Shown in pieces: positions 11,111 through 22,415 of a DNA stretch of 64,000 bases (the stretch's first letter is position 1; the number at the start of each line of letters is the position of its first letter). The DNA lies in the NCBI GenBank assembly GCA_024760905.1, contig CM045729.1, forward strand, positions 54,883,580-54,947,579, written 5' to 3'. The DNA is from Plotosus lineatus. Taxonomy: Eukaryota; Chordata; Actinopteri; Siluriformes; Plotosidae. Both the position numbers and the translations under genes were made by a program. The notes beneath the pieces were generated by a model, which searched no databases, had not been told where the DNA came from, and worked only from the letters and a program-made list of their open reading frames with translations.

Positions 11111-11339
11111 AGAATTAACAATGTGATAAATATTCCTCAGACTCTCAAATTAATATTATTTAATGTTTTAAACAGAATATGTCTTACTTGAAACAATAAG
11201 CAGAGATGAAAATGGGGATACTTGTGGCGCACCTTTGCTCAACCCCAGCAACCTGATCTGAATGACATCAACAGCTTGTCGTCATCATGATACTAACAGG
11301 TAAAGTCTGTTGGACCTTTTACACCTGAGCCATAGTGGC

Positions 11340-11612
11340 TCATCAGGCCAGTGCTTATCCCCGGGTTCTGTAGCATGAAGCAACTAGGAGTTCAACTCCT
11401 CCTGGATGGGATGCTAGTCCATCGCAGGTTATCTTCCCAGTATATCTTTACTGGTACCCATTTATACTGCTGGGTGAACTGAGGCACACTTGTGGTGAAA
11501 ACCTTGTCCACGGGTCTTAGCACAGTGGGAGTCTAACTGGGATTTGAACTCACAACCTCCTGATCACGAGCCCAGTACTCTAACCACTACACCACCCGCC
11601 CCACCATGACAC
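11340..11612 (-). mobile_element. tRNA-derived SINE, third family
   Basis: Read on the minus strand the head is GGGTGGTGTAGTGGTTAGAG with B-box GTGAGTTCAAATCCC. The other end holds the fish-SINE motifs TACCCATTTATACTGCTGGG and GATGGGATGCTAGTCCATCG. It is moderately diverged. Confidence 0.65.
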
Positions 11613-11614
11613 CA

Positions 11615-12530
11615 AAAATCTAACAGAAAATTGTGAGTAACTTGACTGGAAGCTGAAATCCAAGCAAACATTTGGTGCATTTACCTGGAATGAACTTGTA
11701 TGTATTAAATGTATTACAATTAAATATATTAAAATAAAAATCATACACATTACTTATTTGATTTAATTAATCTCATAATTTAAGCTCCTTTAAAATTCCC
11801 TATATGTAATCATAAAGTAGTGGCCTTGCTCCAAAAACATTAAAAATGTAAAGAAGATAACACCATTACTTACAAATTATCACTGAATCAGATGACTAAA
11901 AAGAAACATAATTATAGTGATGTAATGCAAATAGAAGTCCAATCAGAGAAATTCTGCTTACAGTGGATAAGCTGTGAGCAAGTATCTTACATCTGCAGTA
12001 ATTTGTTAAAGAACACTCTCTGCCTGCATAATCAAGATTACTTTATCTGTTTTCCTCAGAGGAATGGCTGGTATAGTCGGGTAGCGATGCCTTGGCGTTC
12101 TGGCATTCTCTCCTCCCTTTGGATATCTGTGTCTCAGCAGTTTTTAATTAAAATGCTCCATTTGTGCCACCTATCCTAGCTGGCAGAGAGCACAGGACAA
12201 TATATTACTGCTCTCATACTCAGGCAGCTGGTGAGAGCCAGGCACATCAGGACACTATGTTATGGTCAACCAATCATATTTGAAAATGTTTTGCATTTTT
12301 TTTCATCACTGTGAAATTTAAGCTAGCATTTCTAATGCAGGGATGAATAATTTGACCAAACACTGATTAATTAGAATGTATGGAATCCTTATCATGCTAA
12401 TATATCATGTATTCATAGGTAGGCTTATCCTATTAATTAACATCAGGAATGTTTTACAGATTATGCAAAATACCATTGTAAAAGAGTTGGGGAATAACCT
12501 CTCTATAAGACTAAGCAGTATCACAGACAC
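11615..12530. other. No gene recognised
   Basis: AT-rich sequence. A 95-codon open frame at 11892-12179 has no similarity that I recognise, no strong start context and no splice partners. Confidence 0.4.
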
Positions 12531-12540
12531 GAGTAAGTCA

Positions 12541-12831
12541 CTTCACTTATCCCTTAACATCCGGGGATGTCGTTGGAGTGCCTTCATGGCGAGACTTGGG
12601 CTGATTTGGGCTGATTTAGCCTGGCGGAGCCCATCCCTCTCCAGGTCGGAAACACGCTGACGGCTTTGCAGCCTACTCTTTACGAAAGTCAACCATGGTT
12701 TCTTTACATGCCTCTCACCATAGACAGTGAGAGACATGGCCCGCCTTTGATAACCCAGTTAGCTGCACGGGGGGGTTCCAACCTTAGGATCAGCGATCCT
12801 GTGCCCTATCCACTAGACCACCACTGCCCCT
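12541..12831 (-). mobile_element. SINE family A with unassigned tail (tail type 3)
   Basis: On the minus strand a normal head, the body (GTTATCAAAGGCGGGCCATG) and the junction GCCGTCAGCGTGTTTC lead into a different tail: CGACCTGGAGAGGGATGGGC ... CAGCCCAAATCAGCCCAAGT ... GATGTTAAGGGATAAGTGAAG. Perfect 10-bp duplications GAGTAAGTCA (12531-12540 and 12832-12841) delimit the insertion, so this chimeric unit retrotransposed as such. Confidence 0.85.
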
Positions 12832-12841
12832 GAGTAAGTCA

Positions 12842-13566
12842 GTCATAATACAAAGAAAATAAGCTTGAAAATTTAAAAAAAGGTACAGTATGTAGAAATA
12901 TAAGAAATATACACTGTGTTAGCAGTAATATGGTTTATTTTATAATAATAAGCAGACAATATTGAGTAACAGCCTGCAGATTGAGATAACAGCACAGTCC
13001 AAGAAAACACAAACAGTATATAGCAGCACACTCAACAGGCATTACAGAAGTTACTTTCAGAGTGTTAATTTAATTTTCTTTAATAAATTGTTTTTTGGGA
13101 AATTATTTCTGATGTCGAGTCCAAAAACTTGTAGAAGTAAAGGAAACTGGAAGAGCAAAGAAGCTGGGAAGTAGAAATCTGGTAGTACCATTGCATTATG
13201 GCCCCATAAATGTTGGCTATGAAACTATCTACTTAAAAATGTAAAAGTTCAGCCTATTAATTATGTTAAAGGCCGATACATCGAATCCTCATATGCCAGT
13301 AAGTGACTACAAATATCAGTTGTAGATTACATTAGATCAGAACTTGCAAAATACAGTTCAGATATGAAAATAGTTTATTGAAATCACTAATATTACAATG
13401 GTAAAGCAAACACTGGTGATCATATGCAGTAAATGTATTGCATGGACCCATACAAGGAAAAGATTGCTTCCAGTTTGGTCACATGTTAATCAACCTGGCC
13501 TATCTTGAAGTCTCATATCTGACCACGCAAACAAAAAGAAAAAAAACATCTATACCCAGTTTCCAA
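12842..13566. other. No gene recognised
   Basis: AT-rich sequence without recognised coding or repeat signals. Confidence 0.45.
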
Positions 13567-13905
13567 GGGGCAGTGGTGGTCTAGTGGTATAGGGCACTGG
13601 ATCGCTGATCCAAAGGTTGGGGGTTCGAGTCCCACTCTCCACAAGGTTGTCACTGTCCTCCCCAGTGCAGCTAACTGGGTTATCAAAGGCCGGCCATGTC
13701 TCTCACTGTCTATGGTGTGAGGCATGTAAAGAACCATTGCTGACTTTCGACAAGAGTAGGCTGCAAAGCCGTTGGTATGTTTCCGCCCTGCAATGGACTG
13801 GCGAGATGTCCAGGGTGTACTCTGCCCTCGCCTGAAGTTGGCTGGGATGGGCGCCAGCCTCCCTGTGACCCTAATTAGGATTAAGTGGTTACAGAAAATG
13901 AACTG
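13567..13905 (+). mobile_element. SINE family A, full length, L2-like tail
   Basis: This is the cleanest L2-tailed copy. It has the head GGGGCAGTGGTGGTCTAGTG, the B-box GGTTCGAGTCCC, the complete body, the junction (GTATGTTTC here) and the tail GCGCCAGCCTCCCTGTGACC / TAATTAGGATTAAGTGGTTA. Confidence 0.9.
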
Positions 13906-14288
13906 ATGATGTTCATGATCATGATCTGATACCCAGTTCCCATAGAACCACAGTCCTACAATATGTGAACTAGTACTCGACCAGACCTAAAACAGCCAGG
14001 TGATGAATATTACACAAGGTATCGATAATATTTTCTAATTGCCACTATGCCAGTATAAAGCAGTTGACTGTCTCATAGACATAACTTAGCTTAGGTTATA
14101 TAACATATGTTTTATTTGTCAGTGTATCACACTGAACTGGATCAGAAATTAGATACCATACTGAGTAAGCTAAGCCAATTGGTGGAAATAATTTCATGAA
14201 GTTTTCCTATTTCTTAGTTTTCCTATAGTTACTGCTTTATTGGTCACAAAATTATTCACCACCAAGGAACAATGACTGATATCTGATT

Positions 14289-14290
<2 letters not shown>

Positions 14291-14345
<55 letters not shown>
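14291..14345. repeat. (TG)n microsatellite
   Basis: About 55 bp of pure TG repeats. Confidence 0.95.
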
Positions 14346-14348
<3 letters not shown>

Positions 14349-16015
14349 ATGGAAAATTAAGAAGGAAAGTAAACGTACATAGTGTTTGATAATAGTCTTA
14401 CTCCATCTGTTATGGCAACCTTGGGAAAACACTGTTTGAGGGACTGTGCCTGCATGCACAGTGCTTAGTATCAAAAGACACTTCATTGTCAAACATAGTT
14501 AGGCAGCTAAGAATGCGTTTTATTACATACAGAACTCCTATCTTCATACAACCACATAGTCACCGCATTTTCCAAAGATTTAGGTGCAGTTATGTGTATG
14601 TATAGTGTTAATTTCACTGACAGCAGTTTTAATATGCTGATAAAATGAACATACTGTACATCTTTTCTATACGCTCATTTTGGCGCTAACGATCTCCTCC
14701 TGGACATCCTGAGAAAGGCCTTTTTTGCAGTCTGAAGATTGCTTTGGCTTTCTGATAGAGCAATGGGATGCTCCATACCTCAGTCATTAGAATTCAGACT
14801 GCAGCGCCCTGCTGTGCACAGAGGAATGATGAAATAAGCGCTATAAATAGCAACCTCCCAGGATCCCCTTTACACACACTGTAAACATTTCAGAGCAAAG
14901 CAGACATGCTGCTTCTTCTCAGAATACCTCTGTATTTTCCGTTTTATCCATTTACCCTTCTCACCCACACAGAGTTGCATGGAAAAAAATGACTAAATCA
15001 ACACATCATTCAGTTAAAAAAAAAAAAAGGGGGGGGGGGGGTTCCAGGGACTGGCATCCAGAGACAAGGAACTGGCCATGGCATCCAAAAATAATTACAA
15101 AATGAATCTCTGGCTATTTATAATAGAGTTTATTAATATCTGTGGGAACAAATATTAACCTGCCAAAGGTAGCTCCACTGCCAAATTTTGGTGATAAGAT
15201 GAGTGTTGTTATGATTCACAAAAGCAACAGCCTCTAAGATTGCAGTCTGACTGAGCAGGGAACCCTGGTTGTGTGATTGTCAGCTCATTTCCTCCTGACA
15301 TAAGCCTGTTTACCATCACCACAGATGGATGCTGCAGCCCAAGCCTTGTGTTCTGTTCACTACTTAGCAATGGATTTACTGTTCACATAAATACATTTTG
15401 AGATGATTAACCTTGAACACATCTTTTGGGGGACGCATTACCAAAGCAGAATCATTTCTCATGACTGATGTGAGTACAAATAAGGCACAAAGGAGACCAA
15501 ACGGAGTGAACTGTTCCGTTTTTGTTTAAGACAGTAGTTCATAAATTATTTAACAGTTGTTTCTTTTATTTTTTACAAACTAGCTAATTTAATTCAAATA
15601 CAAAAAGATTGGCATGTAACTAAATTAAAATGTCATTATTTAGAATTAACAGTTGGATTATAAACAAATACAAATACAGATACTAATACAAGGAAAGGTA
15701 TTTATTTTTACAGTTGTGTTATTTCTAACTAAAACGTGCCAAAAATGGCTTGTGTATGTGGTATCTGTCTATAATTAGAAATGTGCAATTTATCTGAAAT
15801 TCTGGGTGATAAAAAAATTCATGAGTTTGTAATTTCATGCGGCAAGTAGTTGATTTTGAAGCTTGAAAGGGTAAGTGAATTTTCCAAAATTCAGCCTCTA
15901 GGCAGAAGGAGTGTCACATTCATTAATGAGGTCATGAACAGTGCATTTGCAGAAATGGGTTCCTTCATATTTAATGCGTGATCAGCGCTGTAATGCTTGG
16001 CGCTGCTTTATGAGA
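14346..16015. other. No gene recognised; one isolated TATA-type motif
   Basis: No coding exon is supported. At 14842-14849 TATAAATA is preceded by TGCTGTGCACA and followed 60 bp later by an ATG (14905). The downstream frame is not a known start exon. A poly-A/poly-G tract lies at 15015-15040. Confidence 0.4.
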
Positions 16016-16019
16016 AAAT

Positions 16020-16165
16020 GTTCATTCATTCATTTGCCAAACCATTTAATACTACTAGGGTTGTAATGAGACCGGAGCCTATCTCAGCGGACTGAATGAA
16101 GGATATACCCTAAACAGCTCGCAAGACCATTGTAGGGCTAACACAGATGGGTATTACAAGCACAT
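16020..16165 (-). mobile_element. SINE family B, L2-type tail fragment
   Basis: TTCATTCATTTGCCAAACCA, CCGGAGCCTATCTCAG and AAACAGCTCGCAAGACC are the inverted L2-like tail. The head is missing. Confidence 0.6.
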
Positions 16166-16269
16166 TCTCCAATGAAAATATAAAACAGTAGCTTCCGATT
16201 CCTCATATTTTAGAAAATACAGTATAGACCTTTGAAATTTGGTAATATGGTCAAATTCTCCTGTGAATA

Positions 16270-16522
16270 GATAACAGCTTTAATATTTTTATGAGGTGAA
16301 AATTGAAATTTGGTCTATAGTTTCATAACTACTCTTATAACTTCACCTAATTTCAGCTTGTTTTGGCCAAAGAGACATTAGAACCCCACTCTGTGATAAA
16401 TATTATTCACAGAGGCTTTCTGGGGTAATCTGCCTAAATTTATTAGCATCTGAAGTTGGAAAAAATGTTATTTGTCACATGTGTTTTTTTTATGGCCGTA
16501 TATTAAAGGCCTATATAAGATG

Positions 16523-16586
<64 letters not shown>

Positions 16587-17275
16587 TGAGGAAGTTAAAC
16601 TGTGTACCCTTCTTAACCATTTATAACATCACTTAGAAAAATAATACCAATGTACCAACTTAGCCAAATTAAAATCTTGGGCTTCATTAAACTATGATTG
16701 TTATTTTAAGAGACAATCTGATGCCTCGATCCAAAATAATGTATGCAAATATATAAAACTATACAGTATACAGTATATCTCCTTTATGGTTGCTTTTCAG
16801 TTTTATAAGCTTGTGTTTTAGAAAAATGCAAAAATGAACTTGTGAAGAAAAAAAATATTTTCATACACAGCCAATAGCATTGAATAATTTAATTTGGTCA
16901 GTAAGTAAATATTACATGAGGCAAGATGTAGAAAAATATAAAGATCTTAATCCTAAACACCATACCTTATAGTTATTTTGTTATGAGGAAAAAAACTAAG
17001 TTGGTCTATATTTTCAGAAGGACTCTTATAATGTCAGTAAATTTGAACTCGTTTTTCCAAAAACCCATTTTTATCTTCACATAGTGTGATAAATATGCTT
17101 CTCAGAGGCTTTATGGTGCCAACGAATGGAAAATTTGAGCATCATTCAGTAAATATATGTCATATAAGCTTTCAGTGTAACTCTGCTATAGAATTAAATA
17201 ACCTCGAAGTCCGGAAAAATGCTATTTGTCAAATATGGTTTTTGACCAAATTTTAAAGGCCTATATTTTCTAAAC
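16270..17275. repeat. Diverged direct repeat pair, unclassified
   Basis: A block at about 16,280-16,525 recurs in the same orientation at about 17,000-17,275. Shared strings include TTTGGTCTATA, CTCTTATAA, GTGATAAATAT, CAGAGGCTTT, ATGTTATTTGTCA/ATGCTATTTGTCA and TTAAAGGCCTATAT. Similarity is partial and suggests an old duplication or two copies of one unknown transposon. A (CA)n array (16527-16584) lies between them. Confidence 0.5.
16527..16584. repeat. (CA)n microsatellite
   Basis: About 58 bp of pure CA repeats. Confidence 0.95.
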
Positions 17276-17612
17276 TGTGAGTAATTGAAAGCTAATCTTT
17301 TGCATGGAAGGAAGAAAGATATATGGCTATATATAAATTAAATACAGTTAATTATGAGGAGTTTATGGCAATGCTTTGTAAAGTTGAGATAGAAAACAGA
17401 TAGGAGATAGAGATAGTTGTGCTGTATATTCATAATCCTTTTAAGTTGAGATAAAAGAAAAAAAATATTTATTTTAAAAGTTATTCAGTGTATATTGGGA
17501 ATTTTTTATTAGGTGCAATTATATTACCCATTTTCGTTCTTAAATCAAAAATAAAAAGTAAAAGAAAAAAAATTAAATCAATAATTATTTAAGCTATTTT
17601 AGAAACATTTGT

Positions 17613-17943
17613 GGGTGGCACGGTGGCGTAGTGGTTAGCACGTCCGCCTCACAGCAAGAAGGCCTGGGTTCGATTCCTGGCCTGGGCGTGTCTGTGTGGA
17701 GTTTGTATGTTCTCCCTGTGCTTGCGTGGGTTTCCTCCTGGTGCTCCGGTTTCCTCTCACAATCCAAAGACACGCACAGTAGGTTAATTGGCTGCTCTAA
17801 ATTGCCCATAGGTTCGCATCGTGCAGAAGGCAATGGCAAACCACTGCACTAATCCTGCCAAGAAAACCTCCATGAAGATGATAACCAGGGTGTTATCTTT
17901 CATGGCGGGTCACCAATGGTCGTCCTATGACTCAGGCACTAGA
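17613..17943 (+). mobile_element. SINE family B with RTE/BovB-like tail
   Basis: The head GGCACGGTGGCGTAGTGGTT, B-box GGGTTCGATTCC and body (GTGTGGAGTTTGTATGTTCT) are those of family B. The tail is GGCAATGGCAAACCACTGCA ... CCTGCCAAGAAAACC ... CCTATGACTCAGGCACTAGA, the style of RTE/BovB LINE ends, and not the L2-like tail of the other copies. Perfect 13-bp duplications TAGAAACATTTGT lie at 17600-17612 and 17944-17956. Confidence 0.85.
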
Positions 17944-17956
17944 TAGAAACATTTGT

Positions 17957-19463
17957 AATGATGTTCATTTTTGTTATTAATTTTGATTTTTTTAAACAGC
18001 CAGAGAGATTTTAGAATTTTGAGACTGTGGGAGACACCTTGGTTTCCCTGACAATAAATGGGTAATAAATAATTTAAATTGACAGTGCTTCATTCTTTTT
18101 TCTGTCCTTTTTTATGGCACCACAGATTTTGGAGCAGAGGCAAAATCAGTCAGGTAAGCTTATGAATAGAATTAATTTGAAATAGCCCACTATACAGTAT
18201 TTCCATCCTCTGACACCTGACCCAACCACGCGCAACCATTACAGCCCAACACCGGATAATGATATTGAACCGGAACTTTTTCCTCTATGGCCGGAACTCA
18301 GTACAAAAAAAACAAAAAAAAAACAAAAACAAAAAAACCCCAAAACAAAGCAAAACAAAAAAACATGATAACCAAGATTTTTATGAAGTTCTCTATAGTT
18401 GCCTTTCTTTTTGCAGCTGTAAGGTCTGAGAAGTCTTTAAAGCTGAACAAGTATAGAAATGCATCCCACTAAACAGTCAGACACCGCGGTGTTTGAAATA
18501 TATGAGAATTTCAATTTTTTATTTTTATTTTGAATTAATATAAATTAATATATACTTGATGTCACTGCATATTATTGTTAATCTCGCAGGTCGGTGTTAT
18601 GTCTGATGCAGCCTTTTTTGGTGTTTGTGCAGCAATGATGGATTTTGCGACGAATAGACTGGTTGCCATGACAACATTTATTTTCCCCATGATGACGTCT
18701 TGGTGAAGCCCTTTCCTCTGAGCTTAGTGATCACGTCACTGGGTGCTCTGGTTGAAGTAAAATAATCATGTCGGACCACATGCTCATAGTTTTCTGATCA
18801 TTTTCATGCTCCCCTGTATCACAGTTTTGCTCATACAGATCACTGGGTCACGTGAGATGTATAATGAACACATTAGTTTCCCCTCAATTCAGACAACATC
18901 ATATACATCATACAACAGGACATCCAAGAAATCTTCCTTTAGTCTGCAATCGCATACCTTGCATTTCGATTTCCCATCTTCTAAAAATCAATTCAGTGCT
19001 GCCACCTTATGGCAAGGACCTAACAGTCTCCTCTTGGAGGACTTTAATTTCATTTTATTGTTTTATCCAGTAACATCTGAAAGTTTAGACAGTTCATATG
19101 GCTCACTGTGAGAGATTATAATAAACTTTGGCCATAAAGTTTAAAGAGGCAAGAGTGCTCGGTCACTTCTGGGACATTGGCACTTTGCATGTGTATATGT
19201 GTATTTTTAAAAGATCAATGGAAGGTCATCTGTCCCAATTCCATAATTAAGGTCTCAGCATGCAATCCTCAGCCAGGTGTATGATGGGGAACCTGTCAGC
19301 ACCTGATGGGAGTGTAATTAGCACATGGCTTCAGCATGCTACTTCACTCCTATCACATCCTGTCACTGCAGATACACACGCCTAACAACACAATAAAGGA
19401 ATTCACTCAAATTACCATGTTTTGAGTAATAATTTAGATAACAGAAATAATTTATGTTTTTTA

Positions 19464-19465
<2 letters not shown>
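17957..19465. other. No gene recognised
   Basis: Mostly non-coding. An A-rich stretch at 18300-18365 gives a spurious Lys-rich frame. A 101-codon open frame at 18806-19111 has no recognised similarity. Confidence 0.4.
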
Positions 19466-19469
<4 letters not shown>

Positions 19470-19550
<81 letters not shown>

Positions 19551-19551
19551 A
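19470..19551. repeat. (CT)n(CA)n microsatellite
   Basis: About 55 bp of CT repeats followed by CA repeats. Confidence 0.95.
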
Positions 19552-20405
19552 CATAATCCTTAATTATTTCTATTCCCTAAATTATTACTCAAAACATGAT
19601 TACTCAATGATATTAAGGGAGGTCATATACAACACTAATGTATAATGTTTACTATAACTACAATTAATAATTTATTACACACTGGAATACAATTTAATCT
19701 GGAGAAAATCTGTACGTACTATTAGAAGTTTGATATTAGAGGTTGTTGCTCACCCTTCTTTCTCTCATTCCTTTTTTAATCTCTTACACGGTAACTTCAG
19801 GAAAAGGCATTTGTGGACATCGGCCTACCTTTGGAAAAAGTTCTACTTTTTTTAATGCATACGACTCCTTTTCCCCTCATGTCTGTGCTGCCTTACAAGG
19901 CAACTATCCTGGCTGGAATGTTTACTTGTGAATTTTTTTCATGGGATTAAAGTAATTCCTTTCAGCTGTGGAACTCCTGTGAACCAACAGAACAAAAATA
20001 ACCCATGGCTTGGGAATGAAGTGCTGTGCTGATTAAAGCTTTAAGCAAACAGAACAAATCAACATGGGGCAGGTCAGCGACTTTGCAATGCGTGTCATTT
20101 TATTGTTTACTTTCACAAAAAACAAAAACAAACAAAAAAGCAGTGTGAAGGAAGAATATCACTTATGACAACATTGGACTACATTCTTGAATGACGTTCA
20201 AACAGTTTCAACTCGCACAAGATACAGTGAGGAAACTAGTATTGTGATCTATACAGTATTAACTATTTTTCTAGTTAAAATATTTCCAGTGCACATATTC
20301 ACATGAAAGTCTAAGCATAAATTTACAAGAGAAGAAATATTAACATTTCAATCTAAAGTAGAATAATGTGGGGAAATAATATTGGTCACAGTGAGAAATG
20401 CAGCT
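19552..20405. other. No gene recognised
   Basis: AT-rich non-coding sequence without identifiable repeats. Confidence 0.4.
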
Positions 20406-20427
20406 GATTGCACCACTTGGTTCTCCT

Positions 20428-20719
20428 TATTTTCCTTTCGCTTTTCCCTTTTCCAGGGGTCGCCACAGTGAATCGTCTGATTTGCACGTTTGATTGGGCA
20501 TAGGTTTTTATGTCGGATGCCCTTCCTGACACAACCCTTTAGCAAGGGACAGAAACATGCTGACTCTTTGCAGCTACTCTTTACGAAAGTCAGCAATGGT
20601 TTTTTTACATGAACCTCTCACCATAGACCGGCCTTTGATAACCCAGATAACTGCACTGGGGGGGGGGACTCGAACCCCCAACCTTAGGATCAGCAACCAC
20701 CAGGCCACCACTGCCCACC
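20428..20719 (-). mobile_element. SINE family A with RTE-like tail
   Basis: Minus-strand copy with a shortened head, the body and an RTE-like tail (TGTCAGGAAGGGCATCCGAC, GGCGACCCCTGGAAAAGGGA). Its 18-bp target duplications at 20410-20427 and 20720-20737 differ at one position. Confidence 0.9.
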
Positions 20720-21039
20720 GCACCAATTGGTTCTCCTAACGGCTGGTAGATTTTAATTTTAATTTTCCTGAAAAATGTGAAATCACCTCTGAATACAAGT
20801 TAGCAAATCCAATTTCATCACCCTTTTGTATAGAGGTAAAATGTTTTGCAAAACTTATGTTATGGGAGTAATACCACACAAAGGTTAAAAAATGATTTCT
20901 GAAAACTAGAGACGTTCCTTTTGCATAATTTCTAAAATGGGCTGTCAGAACATTAGTTAGAAGAGCAGCTCAAGAGCTTCACACTATTTGAAAAGTGTTC
21001 TGGAAAGAAATGGACTCAATGGCTACATATGATACATCA

Positions 21040-21330
21040 ATCAATCAATCAATCAATCAATCTGGGTGCCGTGCCAGAATTCTGGCGTAGGTGGCAGCCA
21101 TAACAGCTTCTCATGGCTGTATACGAAGGGCAAAAACTCCGCAGTAGAGGCCCAAAGTTCTTTCTGTGGGGTGTCTTTATTGAGACACCATCTCTAGCTA
21201 GCTGGCCGTTGACTCTAAAGAGTTCATCCCTTTGATAGGTCTTGTTTTTATTCCTACTTGGTTGCTAGCCACCCTCCTCACCAAATTTGAACCCTGGTGG
21301 GGTAGCCTGTTTCTGTTCACACAGTACAAG
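21040..21330. repeat. (CAAT)n plus unclassified repeat-like sequence
   Basis: Five to six CAAT units (21038-21062) abut a GC-richer stretch (GGTGCCGTGCCAGAATTCTG). This could be the 3' end of a minus-strand retroelement with a tetranucleotide tail. I cannot assign a family. Confidence 0.35.
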
Positions 21331-21346
21331 TGGAATTCAAATTATT

Positions 21347-21655
21347 CTAAGCTGGTTAAACATAGTGAGGGTCACAGGGAGGCTGGCGCCTATCTCAGCT
21401 TACTCTGGGAGGGTGTGGTACAGGATGAATAGCTCGCCAGGCCATCACAGAGCCAACACTGATACAACCACTCACACACACCATGGGGTGATTTGGAACA
21501 GCCAATAAGTATAATGTTTTTGAAGTGTGGGAAGAAACCGGAGTACCCAGGGGAAATCCATGCAAGCACGGAGAGAACATGTGAACGTCACACTGAAACA
21601 TCCGAGCTGGGAATCTAATCGATTTGTTAACCACGTACACCACCGTGCTGCCGAC
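21347..21655 (-). mobile_element. SINE family B, full length, L2-type tail
   Basis: Complete minus-strand copy, with the head at the right (GGCAGCACGGTGGTGTACG) and the L2-like tail at the left. Perfect 13-bp duplications AATTCAAATTATT lie at 21334-21346 and 21656-21668. Confidence 0.85.
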
Positions 21656-21934
21656 AATTCAAATTATTGAGAGAAAAATGAATAGAGTTATGGACTGGAA
21701 GAGAAATTCTTGAGAAGAATTTGTTACGATCCCTTCTGATGATAAGCATGAGCTGTGAGGGGATTTTCCACCAGAACATTGTCAGAATATAAAGCAATCA
21801 TGCTGTACGATTTCAGATGAAGTTATTAGGCAGCGAATATTTGAGTCGAAATCCCACCAAAACCTGTGAGAGGGTTCAAAGCTCCTTCCTACAGGAGCTG
21901 TCTTAAAGCAGTCACTGCAAAGATTTCTCAGACT

Positions 21935-22397
21935 TCTTCTTCTTCTTTTCCTTTCGGCTGTTCCATTCAGGGTCACCACAGTGAATCATCTGTCTCCATT
22001 TCACCATGTCCTCTGCATGTTCTTCTCTTACTCCAACTGCCTTCATGTCCTCCTTCACCACGTCCATAAATCTCCTCTTTGGTCTCCCTCTAGGCCTTCT
22101 GCCTGGCAGTTCCAACCTCAGTATCCTACTACCAATATACTCACTATCCCTCCTCTGTACATGTCCAAACCATCTCAATCGAGCCTCTCTGAATTTGTCT
22201 CCAAAACCTCTTACATGTGCTGTCCCTCTGATGTACTCATTCCTGATCCTATCCATCCTCGTTACTCCCAAAGAGAACCTCAACATTTTAATCTCTGCTA
22301 CCTCCAGCTCTGCCTCATGTCTTTTCCCCAGCGCCACTGTTTCTAAACCATACAACATCGCTGGCCTCATCACCATCTTGTACACTTTTCCTTTCAT
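21935..22397 (-). mobile_element. RTE-type LINE, 5'-truncated (C-terminal coding end)
   Basis: A single open frame of about 150 codons encodes the C-terminal part of the RTE reverse transcriptase protein. Motifs include [32 protein letters not shown] and [19 protein letters not shown]. The copy ends in the typical (GAA)n tail. The 18-bp target duplications at 21916-21933 and 22398-22415 have one mismatch. The uninterrupted frame suggests a young insertion. Confidence 0.9.
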
Positions 22398-22415
22398 TGC
22401 AAAGATTTCTCAAAC

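Noticed and set aside
13567..13650. tRNA gene candidates (A-box and B-box motifs)
   Set aside because: No acceptor stem or anticodon arm folds correctly, and each is followed by a SINE body. They are SINE heads.
18287..18472. Lys-rich 61-codon frame
   Set aside because: It is produced by an A-rich low-complexity tract (AAACAAAAAC-like) and has no conserved features.
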